Shown: positions 39,601 to 49,486, numbered from the stretch's first letter. The stretch is 64,000 bases of DNA from JBMORL01 sp049322335 (GCA_049322335.1 JBMORL010000048.1:62001-126000), one strand, 5' to 3'. The notes: generated by a model not told the origin, from the letters alone. Program-made: numbers and translations.

Positions 39601-42600
39601 CTTCCCTTCCACTTTCACACGAATACCCTCACTGTGTGAAGTAAATTCAGGAGCGTACATGCACTGAATAGTAGTGATTCCGTTGGAGAAATCACCGGCA
39701 TGCGAAACGAAAAGGTCATATTCAAAAACATGCGTTCCTTTTGGCAGGTAATCGAAAAAGAAATTGGTAGCCGCGTCTTTGGTGGATTCGTAGTAACCGA
39801 GTCCGTCCTGCCACTTGTATCGTGAGAATACATTCACGGGTTCGAAACAGGAGGCACGCATATCTTTCATGTGAACATATTCCATTCCACGATCAACGCG
39901 CAATTCGATGCGAACGCGTACTTTATCTCCGGGAGCAAGTTTTACCGTTTCGTCAATGGGCGCAATCACCGGACCGGCAAATGTATTTTTCACCAGGAAT
40001 AATTTTTTGGAAAGTTTAAGCGGTGTTTCGTGTGTTGTGATTTTGTCCAGCTGTTCGAAATACTGCCAGTACAATGCGCCCCATGCTACACCATCATTTT
40101 TTTTGGTAACGGTTACATCGCCCATTTCGGGTTTAATATCGTTTCCGCTCCACGATGTTTTGAAATATCCTGTTCCCGCTTCTACTTTCACATCGGGTTG
40201 CTGGCGGGGATCTACTACCATATCGCCCAGTTTTACTTCCACCAGTTCGTCATTGGCCAGCACATCTGTCCCGCGCAATAATAACGCGTAGCAGGCTTCA
40301 GCAGTTGCTTTGGTGGTTTTCCAGTCGTGGGTTTGTTTATTTTTAAGCAGCCAGACTTTTAGTTCTTCCACGGCTTCCATATCGTTGGCCACTTCATCAA
40401 ACATTTCTATCATCAGTGCGTGGGTTTCAATCGGAGATTCATACCATGAATAACCGGCTACATTATCTTTCCAATACATTCCCAGTTCTTCGTGTGTGAT
40501 TGATTTTTCCTTTATGGATTTTGTAATATCAAAAGCAAGTTTATCGATTTCCAGGCGATGAGCAGCCAGGGCGAGCATTCCCTGTGCATAGATGTTGAAG
40601 TTGAGCCAGTATTTTTTCGCCTGTGCGGAATAGTATTCCATCGCTTCTTTCAATCCTTTGCCCATTGGCAGATCTTTGAAATAACTGCGGGCATACATAA
40701 ACTGAATCACATCATACGAAATGTGTTGCGTGGTTTTGTACTCGGGATAATGGCGTTTGAGGTATTCGTAATCTTCCACCACGCGGGCATCGAGATAACG
40801 AACGGCATTTACCACCATATTCCACACTCTTCTGTCGTCACGCACATTTTTCACTCCCATTTTATCAAGGTGACCCATACCGGTAACGATATGTTGTGTG
40901 ATATACCGGCTTTCTTCCATTCCGGGAAACCATGGCCATCCACCGTTAGACGATTGCGATTGTTCGAGTTTTCGCAAGGCAGAACTTAATTCGTTGCTCA
41001 TCCGGTTGAGGTCGAACAACAGCGCCACCCGCTTTTTACGTTCGCTTTCATCTTTTGCTTCGAGCACCCACGGAGTTTCCTGGAGAATGAGTTCTTTCAA
41101 CTCCTGATTTTTTTGCAGGTTGGATAAAAAGGCTTCGGGCGATTTTTGCTGCCAGCTTTGGAACACTGCTTTAATTTTCGGAGAAGAATTAACCACGTGC
41201 GTAGCAATGGAATTGGCATAGAAGCGTGAAAAAGTTTGTTCGGCACACTCATACGGATACTCCATCATGTAGGGCAATGCCTGGATAGCATACCATGCGG
41301 GGTTAGAAGTATATTCCAGTGTAAGTTTGTGGTTTCTGAGCGTGGCAGACGATTTTGAATTTACTAACTTGGTGAGGCTATACGTTTTTGTTCCTTTTTT
41401 GCGGATAGGAAGTGGTAATGATTCGGTTACCATCATGCGGTTGGTGAGTACAGGAACAGGCACTTCTTCACCATCAGAAAAAGTTCCGGCTTTGGCCACC
41501 ACTTTATAAGTAACGGCATCTACTCCTTCGGGAATCGAAATTTCCCATGCAACAGAAGTACTCTGCCCCTTTTTCACGCTGAATTTTTTCTGTGCGTTGT
41601 TATTTTTGAATTTATCATCGAGCGCTTTTGTAGTAATGGCATCCGAAAGAAATAACTGTGCTGTACCTTCAAGGTCTTTGTCGCTTAGGTTGGAAATTTT
41701 GGATACAAAAACGATTTTATCATTCTCGCGGAAGAAACGCGGTGCATTGGGCATTACCATTAATTCCTTTTGTGTTTGCAGCGTCTCCGTAATTTGTCCG
41801 ATTTTTAAATCTTTCGTATGGCCAATTCCCATTACTTTCCATTTGGTGAGTGCTTCGGGAGCGGTGAATTTTACAATCACATTTCCATCCTGGTCGGTTT
41901 GCAGGTGAGGAAAAAAGAACGCTGTTTCACTCATATTTTTTCTGGCGGCTACTTTTGTCATGTCCTTCGGCTCTCCTGCTTTTCCACCGATAAATCCATC
42001 AGCAGGAACCGGGCTGTTGATATTTGCCAGGTTAGCATCTTTGGTGCCAAAATCAAATTTTCCGTCAACTATAGCGGTTGAGCCTGCAACCGCCTGCTTG
42101 TTTACTCTAAAACTACCATTTCCTGCTTCTTTTTTATCTACACTTTCATCTGCTGATTTTTCAAATTCTGCAATTTCCGCTCCTGACTCCTCACGCACAC
42201 CGCGTACAGCATAATTCCCGTCCATATCATCATAATAGTAGCGGTTATATCCGTAGTAATAGGTTTGATATCCGAACCAGTTGAGATAATCGTAATATTT
42301 TCCGGGTGCGGAATAGTAAGTATACCATTCATCCTGGTACACGGATGCATTCCGTGCGTTGAAACCGAAGCTGGTGTTCCAGCTTTTGGTAGCGTAATAC
42401 GACTGCCAGGGATAGAAGGAAAAATAATTGGATGCAAATTCATCGAGTGAAGCATCGTACATGGTCATGAGCATTTCAGCTGCAATTTTTTCTCCTTTTT
42501 TACCTTTTAGTTTCAGCTTCCATTCTTCATTCGATCCGGGAAGAATTTTGTTCCGGAACGTTTCAAATTCAACGTCAAATTCTTTATTGGTGAAGGGAAC

Positions 42601-45600
42601 GTAAACGTTAAACGTTTCCCTGTAGTTGCGGTTGTTTTTGGTGAAGGCCACATGAACGGAATATCCTCCGCGGTGCGATTCATCTACCGGAAGCTCAATC
42701 AGTTTTTGTTCGTTGTTCAGCGTCAGCCATTTTTTCTCCACAATTTTTCCTTTGTGTTCTACTTCGTAAAGGGCTTTTACGTTAGTTAATTTGGTACCTA
42801 TCATAAACCGGGCTTTTTCACCGGGCTCGCAATTGACATCAATGATATCACTCCAATAAGGTTTGTTAAGCGACATCGGGCCCGACTGGTCGGAATACAC
42901 GGTAAAATATTTTATATCTTTTACTTCTACGCCAAATGAATCTTTAGAGATAGCTTCAAGAATATAGTCTCCGGGCTGCCAGGAAGATATATTTTTAAGT
43001 TCAAGGGAGTCCTTTTTTTCTGTATCAAAACTCATTTCAAAAACTTTATTCCCTTTTGCCCATAATGTCCGGTCATTTTCATTTTCATATAATTCACCGG
43101 GGAAAGCGGCATAATGTTCTTCTTTGGTAAGGGCATGCCGGTCGGGTTGCTCCCATCTTCTTTCAATAAAAGTGGTTTCGGGAGATTTTAATTTATGAAT
43201 GACAATGTTTCCTTTTGCATTTACAGGTGTGTAATTAAGATTGGTGGCAGAAATGACAAATTTTTCTTTTTCCGAAAACGCAATATTAGCAGGAACACCA
43301 ATGGAAAGCACCATGGAAACGGGGCCGACATTTACGGTGGTGGCAGCGGTATGTGTTTCGCCATTGATATCGGTTACATCTGCGGTAATGGTGTAGGAGA
43401 AATTCGGCTTCATGGTTCCCCTGCCTGCTTTTTTATCTTCCAGTGCGGTGAATTCAATCATAAAATTTCCGTTTTCATCGGTTACCAGTTCACCGTTTTT
43501 CAGTTCGGTGGCCGCATAGTTGTTATACCCATAGTAATAGGAATTATTGTAATAAGAATATCGGTCGTAATACCAGTAAGGATAATACATATTTCTTGTA
43601 ATTCTGTATTTTACGGAAGCTCCATCAACGTTAGATCCGGCAAAGGCTTTGGCATTTCCCTGTACTTTTACAGTTTGATTTAATTTATAGGAACCTTTTA
43701 CCGGTTCAAATACCACTTCAAATTTTGGCCGTTTGTATTCTTCTACCGAAAAATAATGTGTGCCATATCCGTCAGTAATATGCATCTGGCCATTTATAAC
43801 ACCGGTAGGTGCAGTGAATGTTCCGCTAAATGTTCCGTATTCGTTGGTAGTGAGATTGAGATCGGCAATTTTCTGGTAATTATAATCATACAAAATCACA
43901 TTGGCTGATTCGTTGGTAGCCAGCGTATGTTTGTTGTCATCAGCCGTATGCAAACGAATTCCTTTAAAATGAACGGTCTGCCCGGGGCGATAAATGGCGC
44001 GGTCGGTAAAAAAATAAGTAACGGTTTGCGCCTTTGAGTAGTTGTAGGGACGATACTGGTAGTAACTCTGGTCAGAATTCAGGCGGTCATCACCGTAAGT
44101 GAAATCAATATAAAAATAACGGTAATCCCTGTTTCCCCGTTTCACCTGGAAAAAGCCATTTTCATCGGTAGTATAGCTTTCGGCTTTTTTCACCTGGTAT
44201 TTGCGAAGAGTATAGTTATATTCTTTTTCATATATCTGTGCCTTTACCCCCTGTAACGGCTCACCGGTTTCGCGGTGAAGAACAGTGATGTCGTAATTTT
44301 CTTCAGTATAGCTTCTGCGTTCAATATAACTTATATTGGTAACCCCCACACCGGTATAAGCCACTGCCTGGTTTTTAGTTTTAAAATCTTTATCCGTAGC
44401 GGCAAGAATAACATAATATCCTTTTTCGAGGTTGGGGATTTTAATTTCAAGATTATGCGAATTAAAATCCTTGTCGTCTTTCATGTCCTGTTCCCAGGTG
44501 TGAACCGGTTTAAACTCTTTGTATTTTTTAATGAGTTGATCCTGGTCGTATGATTCACTCATATTAAAATCCCATCCCGGTTTAATGACGCGGAAATATA
44601 ATTTATCAATATTTTTTGAAGTGATGATAACTTTAGACGGCTCATTGGGAACAAAAGCATCTTCGGCACGGAAACTAAGTGTTTTTTGTTCGATGTTTGT
44701 TTTAAGCTGCTTACACAAAAATGATCCGTAAGCATCTTTATATTTTTTCATTGTTTCTTCACAGATGCGTATGGCGGTTTTATTTTCCCACTTAAAATCA
44801 TCCGATATAACCGGATTGTATCGCACAGCGCGGTCGTTGTGCCATTTGGCAATTTCGTAACTGATTTCTGCTGCCGAATGATGTTTTGCGTATTTATTGA
44901 AAAGGTTTTGCAAGGCCTGGTAATACAGTGTATCTTTTTCTTCCACTACCGAATAGTTTCTTACGAAACGGAGGCGTTTTAATTCCAGGTCAACAATTAC
45001 AGAGGTGTCTTTATCGTTTTCATGGAATTTTGAAAGATTTTGTAATGTTTTTATGGCATGAAATTTAGTGGAAAGTGTGTCGGTAGTAGAAAGGTTCAGT
45101 GTGTTGAATGTTTTCAGATCAGTGAACAGCGCGGGGTTTTCTAATTTAAAAGTAACGGCTGGCCGGGTGACATCAAATTCTGTTCCTGAAAAAAAATCGA
45201 TGGCGCGATGAGCGAGAAAATCGTAGACAGATGGGCGAAGATGGCGCGTATTGGTATAGGAAACCAGAATATCATCATATGATTTGATAGAAACTGTTTT
45301 TGTAAGATCGCTGTTTGTTAATGAGAGGAGATAATGTTTGGTGATTTGTTGTGAAATGGTTTTTAAATCCCATGTCCGGATATCTTCGTTTTTGAAATTT
45401 ACTGTTTGGGTACGGTTCATGAATTTCCAGCGGTTGGAGGAATAGTATCCCCAGTATACTTCGGCAATAATGGAATGGATCATTTGTTTTTGCGGAGCCT
45501 GTGATTCGGCTGCCATTTTTTCGAGGCCGGCAATAGCGGTTACATAATCATCTTCCTGCAGGTAAGAATTGTATTTCATGACATAGATCATGGATTTGAT

Positions 45601-45858
45601 CACCTGCGGGCCATTGTTTTCCTTTTGGGCGGAAGTATAGATTTTCATTACTTCTTCGAGTGCCGATTTGGGCAATCCCTTGCGGTCGAGCGAATCGATT
45701 TTCGCCCATTGTTTATCGTAGTCGCCTCCTTCGGGCAATAACGTATAGGGGCCTGCTTTTTCGGTAATAACAGGTTTTCCTTTTTTTACAATAGTGGTAA
45801 TGGCACTGGTGGTAAAAGCCAATAAAATAGCCCCGAAAAATAATTTAATGCGATTCAT
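39598..45858 (-). CDS. Alpha-2-macroglobulin family protein
   Basis: This is a 2086-residue exported protease-trapping protein. The start at 45858 gives a signal peptide (MNRIKLFFGAILLAFTTSA). Visible parts: an alpha-helical N-terminal region (about 30-400), macroglobulin domains with the MG2-type motif RAIYRPGQTVHFKGIRLH (near 620), a Tyr-rich linker and Glu/Asp/Ser-rich stretch (about 1185-1250) in the bait-region position, the A2M domain with TKWKVMGIGHTKDL (about 1340), and a thioester motif YECAEQ (near 1536) with both Cys and Gln retained. The helical thioester domain and C-terminal domain follow. It lacks both a lipobox and a type IX tail. It follows the FAD oxidoreductase gene on the same strand. 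Confidence 0.93.
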   Translation of the reverse strand: MNRIKLFFGAILLAFTTSAITTIVKKGKPVITEKAGPYTLLPEGGDYDKQWAKIDSLDRKGLPKSALEEVMKIYTSAQKENNGPQVIKSMIYVMKYNSYLQEDDYVTAIAGLEKMAAESQAPQKQMIHSIIAEVYWGYYSSNRWKFMNRTQTVNFKNEDIRTWDLKTISQQITKHYLLSLTNSDLTKTVSIKSYDDILVSYTNTRHLRPSVYDFLAHRAIDFFSGTEFDVTRPAVTFKLENPALFTDLKTFNTLNLSTTDTLSTKFHAIKTLQNLSKFHENDKDTSVIVDLELKRLRFVRNYSVVEEKDTLYYQALQNLFNKYAKHHSAAEISYEIAKWHNDRAVRYNPVISDDFKWENKTAIRICEETMKKYKDAYGSFLCKQLKTNIEQKTLSFRAEDAFVPNEPSKVIITSKNIDKLYFRVIKPGWDFNMSESYDQDQLIKKYKEFKPVHTWEQDMKDDKDFNSHNLEIKIPNLEKGYYVILAATDKDFKTKNQAVAYTGVGVTNISYIERRSYTEENYDITVLHRETGEPLQGVKAQIYEKEYNYTLRKYQVKKAESYTTDENGFFQVKRGNRDYRYFYIDFTYGDDRLNSDQSYYQYRPYNYSKAQTVTYFFTDRAIYRPGQTVHFKGIRLHTADDNKHTLATNESANVILYDYNYQKIADLNLTTNEYGTFSGTFTAPTGVINGQMHITDGYGTHYFSVEEYKRPKFEVVFEPVKGSYKLNQTVKVQGNAKAFAGSNVDGASVKYRITRNMYYPYWYYDRYSYYNNSYYYGYNNYAATELKNGELVTDENGNFMIEFTALEDKKAGRGTMKPNFSYTITADVTDINGETHTAATTVNVGPVSMVLSIGVPANIAFSEKEKFVISATNLNYTPVNAKGNIVIHKLKSPETTFIERRWEQPDRHALTKEEHYAAFPGELYENENDRTLWAKGNKVFEMSFDTEKKDSLELKNISSWQPGDYILEAISKDSFGVEVKDIKYFTVYSDQSGPMSLNKPYWSDIIDVNCEPGEKARFMIGTKLTNVKALYEVEHKGKIVEKKWLTLNNEQKLIELPVDESHRGGYSVHVAFTKNNRNYRETFNVYVPFTNKEFDVEFETFRNKILPGSNEEWKLKLKGKKGEKIAAEMLMTMYDASLDEFASNYFSFYPWQSYYATKSWNTSFGFNARNASVYQDEWYTYYSAPGKYYDYLNWFGYQTYYYGYNRYYYDDMDGNYAVRGVREESGAEIAEFEKSADESVDKKEAGNGSFRVNKQAVAGSTAIVDGKFDFGTKDANLANINSPVPADGFIGGKAGEPKDMTKVAARKNMSETAFFFPHLQTDQDGNVIVKFTAPEALTKWKVMGIGHTKDLKIGQITETLQTQKELMVMPNAPRFFRENDKIVFVSKISNLSDKDLEGTAQLFLSDAITTKALDDKFKNNNAQKKFSVKKGQSTSVAWEISIPEGVDAVTYKVVAKAGTFSDGEEVPVPVLTNRMMVTESLPLPIRKKGTKTYSLTKLVNSKSSATLRNHKLTLEYTSNPAWYAIQALPYMMEYPYECAEQTFSRFYANSIATHVVNSSPKIKAVFQSWQQKSPEAFLSNLQKNQELKELILQETPWVLEAKDESERKKRVALLFDLNRMSNELSSALRKLEQSQSSNGGWPWFPGMEESRYITQHIVTGMGHLDKMGVKNVRDDRRVWNMVVNAVRYLDARVVEDYEYLKRHYPEYKTTQHISYDVIQFMYARSYFKDLPMGKGLKEAMEYYSAQAKKYWLNFNIYAQGMLALAAHRLEIDKLAFDITKSIKEKSITHEELGMYWKDNVAGYSWYESPIETHALMIEMFDEVANDMEAVEELKVWLLKNKQTHDWKTTKATAEACYALLLRGTDVLANDELVEVKLGDMVVDPRQQPDVKVEAGTGYFKTSWSGNDIKPEMGDVTVTKKNDGVAWGALYWQYFEQLDKITTHETPLKLSKKLFLVKNTFAGPVIAPIDETVKLAPGDKVRVRIELRVDRGMEYVHMKDMRASCFEPVNVFSRYKWQDGLGYYESTKDAATNFFFDYLPKGTHVFEYDLFVSHAGDFSNGITTIQCMYAPEFTSHSEGIRVKVEGK

Positions 45859-45946
45859 GATGTTGGGATTGATGAATAAATGTAAGGTTTTTTGCTTTAT
45901 CTGTGAGTCTGTACACCCCGGCCGTTCAGCCGTTCGAAAAGGAATG

Positions 45947-46999
45947 TTAAGAAATGTAAAAACGGGCAATGTCTGCCTCTTTTTCTACCGGGCTTTTCTG
46001 TAGTAAATGGTCGGCCAGCTGGCTGGCAAAATAAGGTGCAAGAATCACTCCTTTGGTACCCAAACCATTGAAAATACTGAGTTGCGGATGATGCGGATGG
46101 GTGCCAATAACGGGTTTGCGGTCGTAGCTGGCGGGACGAACACCAGCTTTCTGGGCTGTAATTTCAAAGGGAACTTTTACCAGGTCTTTTACCTTTTCCT
46201 CTAAATCGTTTTTTGCTTTTTGGGTGATCGTTTCGTTGAGTTCATTCCATTCGAACGTAGAACCAGCGATGAAAGTGTTGTTGCCTTTGGGAAGAATAAA
46301 GCAGCCTTTGTGGAGAATAATATTTTCGGGCAGGCCGCTGGCTTTAAAATAAATAATCTCGCCTTTTGCGGGCACCATTTTTACGTTCTTAAAACAGGGA
46401 TTGTCTTTTATCAGCCAACCTTCGCAAAATATCATTTTTTGTGTTTGAATTTCGTTTATGCTCACCCCGTTATTTTCCAAACGAATATCATTATAATTTA
46501 TTTTCCGGTATATGATTTTATTTTCCTTTTCCAGTTGTGCTGTAACGGCAGATATAAATGCTTCCAGGTCGATGTAACCGGCATTTTTTACAATACCGTA
46601 TCCAAACGGGGTGTTTATATTTCTTAAATACTCTTCTGTAATGGTATTTTCCGCAGAGATATATTTTCCTGCAAAATGGCTTTCGGTTTTTGACATCCAG
46701 TTATTTTGTTCTTCGACAGACGGGAAAATGCGGGCCATTTTTAGGGGAAAAAAGAATTGTTTTCCGAAATATGTTTCGGCTTCGCGATAAAATTTTCCGG
46801 CAAAAGGGAAAAGCTCATCTGTTTTCCATCCCAGGGTGAGTCGTTTAAAAACAACCGGGTTAAAAATTCCGGCTGCCACGCGTGAGGAAGAAGAAAGAGA
46901 GGGATCGGATATAACAATAAAGTCTGTTTTTCTTTTCAGAAATTCATAAGCGAGGGTGATGCCCGCTATGCCATTGCCGGTGATGATAAACTGAGGCGT
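45947..46999 (-). CDS. FAD-dependent (DAO-type) oxidoreductase with ACG at the expected start
   Basis: This FAD oxidoreductase of the DAO/glycine oxidase type would be 350 residues. The reading frame upstream of the only GTG candidate (46879) encodes the indispensable dinucleotide-binding motif ITGNGIAG, so the gene must start further up. The expected first codon, before PQFIITGNG, is ACG at 46997-46999 where ATG would fit perfectly. No ATG, GTG or TTG lies in frame before the stop about 36 bases upstream. The body has SSSSRVAAGIFNPVVFKR, a substrate domain, and the C-terminal FAD contact FNGLGTKGVILAPYFASQLAD. The substrate is unknown. The ACG is either a base-call error, a mutation or a rare non-AUG start. 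Confidence 0.85.
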   Translation of the reverse strand, partial: TPQFIITGNGIAGITLAYEFLKRKTDFIVISDPSLSSSSRVAAGIFNPVVFKRLTLGWKTDELFPFAGKFYREAETYFGKQFFFPLKMARIFPSVEEQNNWMSKTESHFAGKYISAENTITEEYLRNINTPFGYGIVKNAGYIDLEAFISAVTAQLEKENKIIYRKINYNDIRLENNGVSINEIQTQKMIFCEGWLIKDNPCFKNVKMVPAKGEIIYFKASGLPENIILHKGCFILPKGNNTFIAGSTFEWNELNETITQKAKNDLEEKVKDLVKVPFEITAQKAGVRPASYDRKPVIGTHPHHPQLSIFNGLGTKGVILAPYFASQLADHLLQKSPVEKEADIARFYIS

Positions 47000-47016
47000 A
47001 GGGACAAATATTTGAG

Positions 47017-47199
47017 TTAGGCGGGAAGGCCGTGTTTGTTAAGAAACGTATTAACTTTTCTTGTTTTTTTAATAAAAACTTCCGGAATAACATTTTTATC
47101 AAGCCCTGCATCAACTGACATATGTTTTGAGCCTGCAGATCTCTTTTTAATTATGTTTTTATTTTTTGCCTGATTTTTTTTGTTTCGGTTCATATACAA
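47017..47199 (-). CDS. Small basic protein paired with a DUF6934-like gene
   Basis: This is a 60-residue, lysine/asparagine-rich protein (MNRNKKNQAKNKNIIKKRSA from the third codon). Its C-terminal half is more structured (VIPEVFIKKTRKVNTFLNKHGLPA). It starts nine bases after the stop of the DUF6934-like gene on the same strand and therefore belongs to the same transcript. A TATATTTG sequence overlaps the gap just before its ATG, so it may also have its own nearly leaderless transcript. Such a small charged partner beside a DUF6934 gene suggests an antitoxin or accessory subunit; this is inference. Confidence 0.6.
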   Translation of the reverse strand: MYMNRNKKNQAKNKNIIKKRSAGSKHMSVDAGLDKNVIPEVFIKKTRKVNTFLNKHGLPA

Positions 47200-47208
47200 A
47201 TATACTGA

Positions 47209-47649
47209 TTATTTCTTTTTCCTGATTAAAAATATGTAATATTCGTTTTTCCTTTCAAATTTTTCCCACACCCCTTTGTTAAATCCAAATATCTCCAGGT
47301 CACCGGTTATTTGTGACAGGTTTGCAGAAATATATATTTTAAACAGTCTCTTTCGTGAAAGGGTATTGCCCTGGATGATCACACTATTTAGTTTCCCGTG
47401 TCGAAGAAACTCCAAAACAATCATGTGAATAGTATTTAGTACTTTATGGGTATCCCCATTATTGGTAATTGTAGTATCAAATACGTTGCCCGATTCATCG
47501 ACATCACCCAGCCCGAGATTGAAAACATAAGGCCGGTCTGTTGAAATAAACCCAACCCTTTTAAGGATCATGCCGTTTTTGCCTTTGCTGATGAACTCAA
47601 ATGTCTTAAAATCGGGGGACACGGTAAACGGATAAAATTTATATTTCAC
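47209..47649 (-). CDS. DUF6934-like protein, putative toxin-antitoxin component
   Basis: This is a 146-residue soluble protein. It begins with FYPFTVSPDFKTFEFISKGKNG, then has FNLGLGDVDESGNVFDTTITNNGDTHKVLNT, LNSVIIQGNTLSRKRLFKIYIS and a Lys-rich end EYYIFLIRKKK. I associate this pattern (start, NNGD-KVL, GNT-SRKRL, WEKFE) with the family annotated DUF6934 in Bacteroidota, usually next to a small protein. The start is GTG at 47649 with a TAATTTTG promoter element 14-21 bases upstream. No signal peptide. Molecular activity is unknown; the family name is recalled, not searched. Confidence 0.65.
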   Translation of the reverse strand: MKYKFYPFTVSPDFKTFEFISKGKNGMILKRVGFISTDRPYVFNLGLGDVDESGNVFDTTITNNGDTHKVLNTIHMIVLEFLRHGKLNSVIIQGNTLSRKRLFKIYISANLSQITGDLEIFGFNKGVWEKFERKNEYYIFLIRKKK

Positions 47650-47662
47650 CCCGCAAACATAA

Positions 47663-47670
47663 CAAAATTA
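47663..47670 (-). promoter_or_regulatory. -7 promoter element of the DUF6934-like module
   Basis: The minus strand reads TAATTTTG, a perfect TAnnTTTG, 14 bases before the GTG start. The leader would be about ten bases. Confidence 0.5.
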
Positions 47671-47720
47671 TTTTCCAATGTATAACGTGATGTGAATATA
47701 CGTAGTTTTACGTAATCAGG

Positions 47721-49486
47721 TTAATCTCCATACATCATTTCGTCCAGTACATTCATAAAAAATTCCAGATTGGAATAAGAATATTTATCCGATCCATCGG
47801 GATTTTTTACTCCATATTTATCTTTATTCAGTTTTAAATACTGGTACCGTTCTTCNNNNNNNNNNNNNNNNNNNNNNNNNNNNNNNNNNNNNNNNNNNNN
47901 NNNNNNNNNNNNNNNNNNNNNNNNNNNNNNNNNNNNNNNNNNNNNNNNNNNNNNNCATACATCATTTCGTCCAGTACATTCATAAAAAATTCCAGATTGG
48001 AATAAGAATATTTATCCGATCCATCGGGATTTTTTACTCCATATTTATCTTTATTCAGTTTTAAATACTGGTACCGTTCTTCCCGGGTAACCATAGAAAC
48101 CGAATCATATTCGTTAATGATCAGGCCATCATCAGCAATGACCATCATTTTTGTAAACCCGCTTTTGTCTTTATATGAGACTTCTTTTTCTATTTCCCCG
48201 GGGACAGAATTTTTGAAAACAGAAGAAAATGTTCCCTCCAGCAAAACAGCAATGGCCTTTTCAGGATAAACAGCGTTATCAAAAACATTCTCCATAATTG
48301 CCATTTTTGTATTAATTCTTACCGGTGCCCTGTATACTTTGTGCTTTTTTCCTGTGCTGAGTAATACAGTCGGTTTTACCTGTTTTTCATCACCCGTAAA
48401 ATCAACAGTGCCGGGATAATTTAATTTTACGTCTCCCACACTCCTGGTTGCTTTAAAACCTGTATCCGGTTTTATGAGTGGATAAAAATACCATTTGTAA
48501 ATATTTATTTTGGGATCTGCAAAAGCAATGGGAGCACAATTTTCAGCAACAATTACTTCAGCATTTAATTTTACTCCATAGGAAAAAAGCCAATTGTTTA
48601 TCTCATTTCCGGCAGCCAGTCCGATGGTTTCTCCGCTTTCTGAAAGTTCTTTTTCGTCAACATAAACAGGATCCGTCAGCCATATTATTTTTCCGCCATT
48701 CATCAAAAACTGGTCGATGATAAACTTTTCCCGGTTGTCGAAAGGTTGTGTGGGGCCACAAATAATCAGGCCGTCCAACTCATCGAGGCAATGAAGGTCG
48801 TATTTCCCTTCATTGTTTTTTATGTTTATTCTTTTTACTTCATAAAATATTTTCATTTCCTGTGCAATGCTGAATGTCTGATGCTCATTCGCTTCTCCGT
48901 GACCCCCGAGAAAGGCAACAACCGGTTTTTGGGGTGCCATGGCTTTTTTAATAAGAGAAAGAAATTTAAAGTTTAGCCCACCGGATATGTTTTCATGTAA
49001 TGTTTTATAATTAAAATTTTTACCCAGCTGCGGAATATCAAACAATGAAACGGGAAATTCTTTACCCCGACAGGAAACCACACCACCCGGAAAAATAATT
49101 TTCAATTCCGGCCTTCCGTCTTTTATCATTTCCAGTTCCGAATACGGCACTCCTTGTTTATACAATTCTTCCATCTTCTGTGCCACCCGTTCCTGGTTTT
49201 TATCCTGGTGAAGATTTTTAAAACTGAAATTTATTTTAGAATTATGGAACTGAAAATCTATCAGTAATTTTTTTGTTTCCTCTTCAATTTTTTTCAGCCC
49301 ATCAGGTAAGTCACCGGTAAGATAGATCGTGAAATATATATTTTCTTTTACTCCTTCAATAAATTTAATTTCTTCATTGGAAAACCTGCAGGTTTTTTCA
49401 TGCGGGGGCACTTGTCCGGCTTCCGTATTTCCGCACGAAAACCATACTAATAAAGCAGACGAAAGAAATAAATTATTTTTTTTCAT
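47721..49486 (-). CDS. GldG-like ABC-transport auxiliary lipoprotein, interrupted by an assembly gap
   Basis: This is a GldG-like protein (ABC_transp_aux domain). The signal is a lipobox (ALLVWFSCGN, Cys near 18) rather than the membrane helix of classical GldG. Motifs include YLTGDLPDGLKKIEEETKKLL, then FLGGHGEANEHQ, IIDQFLMNGGKIIWLTDPV and AVLLEGTFSSVFKN. The 100 N and a 127-base exact duplication split it. If the two copies are merged (47956-48082 equals 47729-47855), the frame continues to MYGD and a TAA at 47721, giving 512 residues in one frame. No GldF permease or GldA ATPase is adjacent. Gliding function is unproven. Confidence 0.85.
47729..47855. repeat. 127-base sequence duplicated on both sides of the N gap
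   Basis: Identical base for base to 47956-48082. Both copies abut the gap, so this is almost certainly the overlapping end of two contigs and not a biological duplication. Confidence 0.9.
47856..47955. other. Assembly gap of exactly 100 N
   Basis: A run of 100 N, the usual arbitrary scaffold spacer, lies inside the coding region of the GldG-like gene and is flanked by the two copies of the 127-base overlap. Confidence 0.99.

Noticed and set aside
43195..43683. A plus-strand frame of 162 codons opposite the A2M gene.
   Set aside because: A shadow frame within a clearly coding gene; no signal or motif of its own.
46879..46879. GTG as the start of the FAD oxidoreductase.
   Set aside because: It would remove the FAD-binding ITGNGIAG, which is encoded in frame just upstream, so the start at 46999 is preferred.
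47834..47855. The apparent stop of the GldG-like gene after a run of unknown residues.
   Set aside because: The frame there is an artefact of reading through the 100 N. Merging the duplicated contig ends gives the true stop at 47721.
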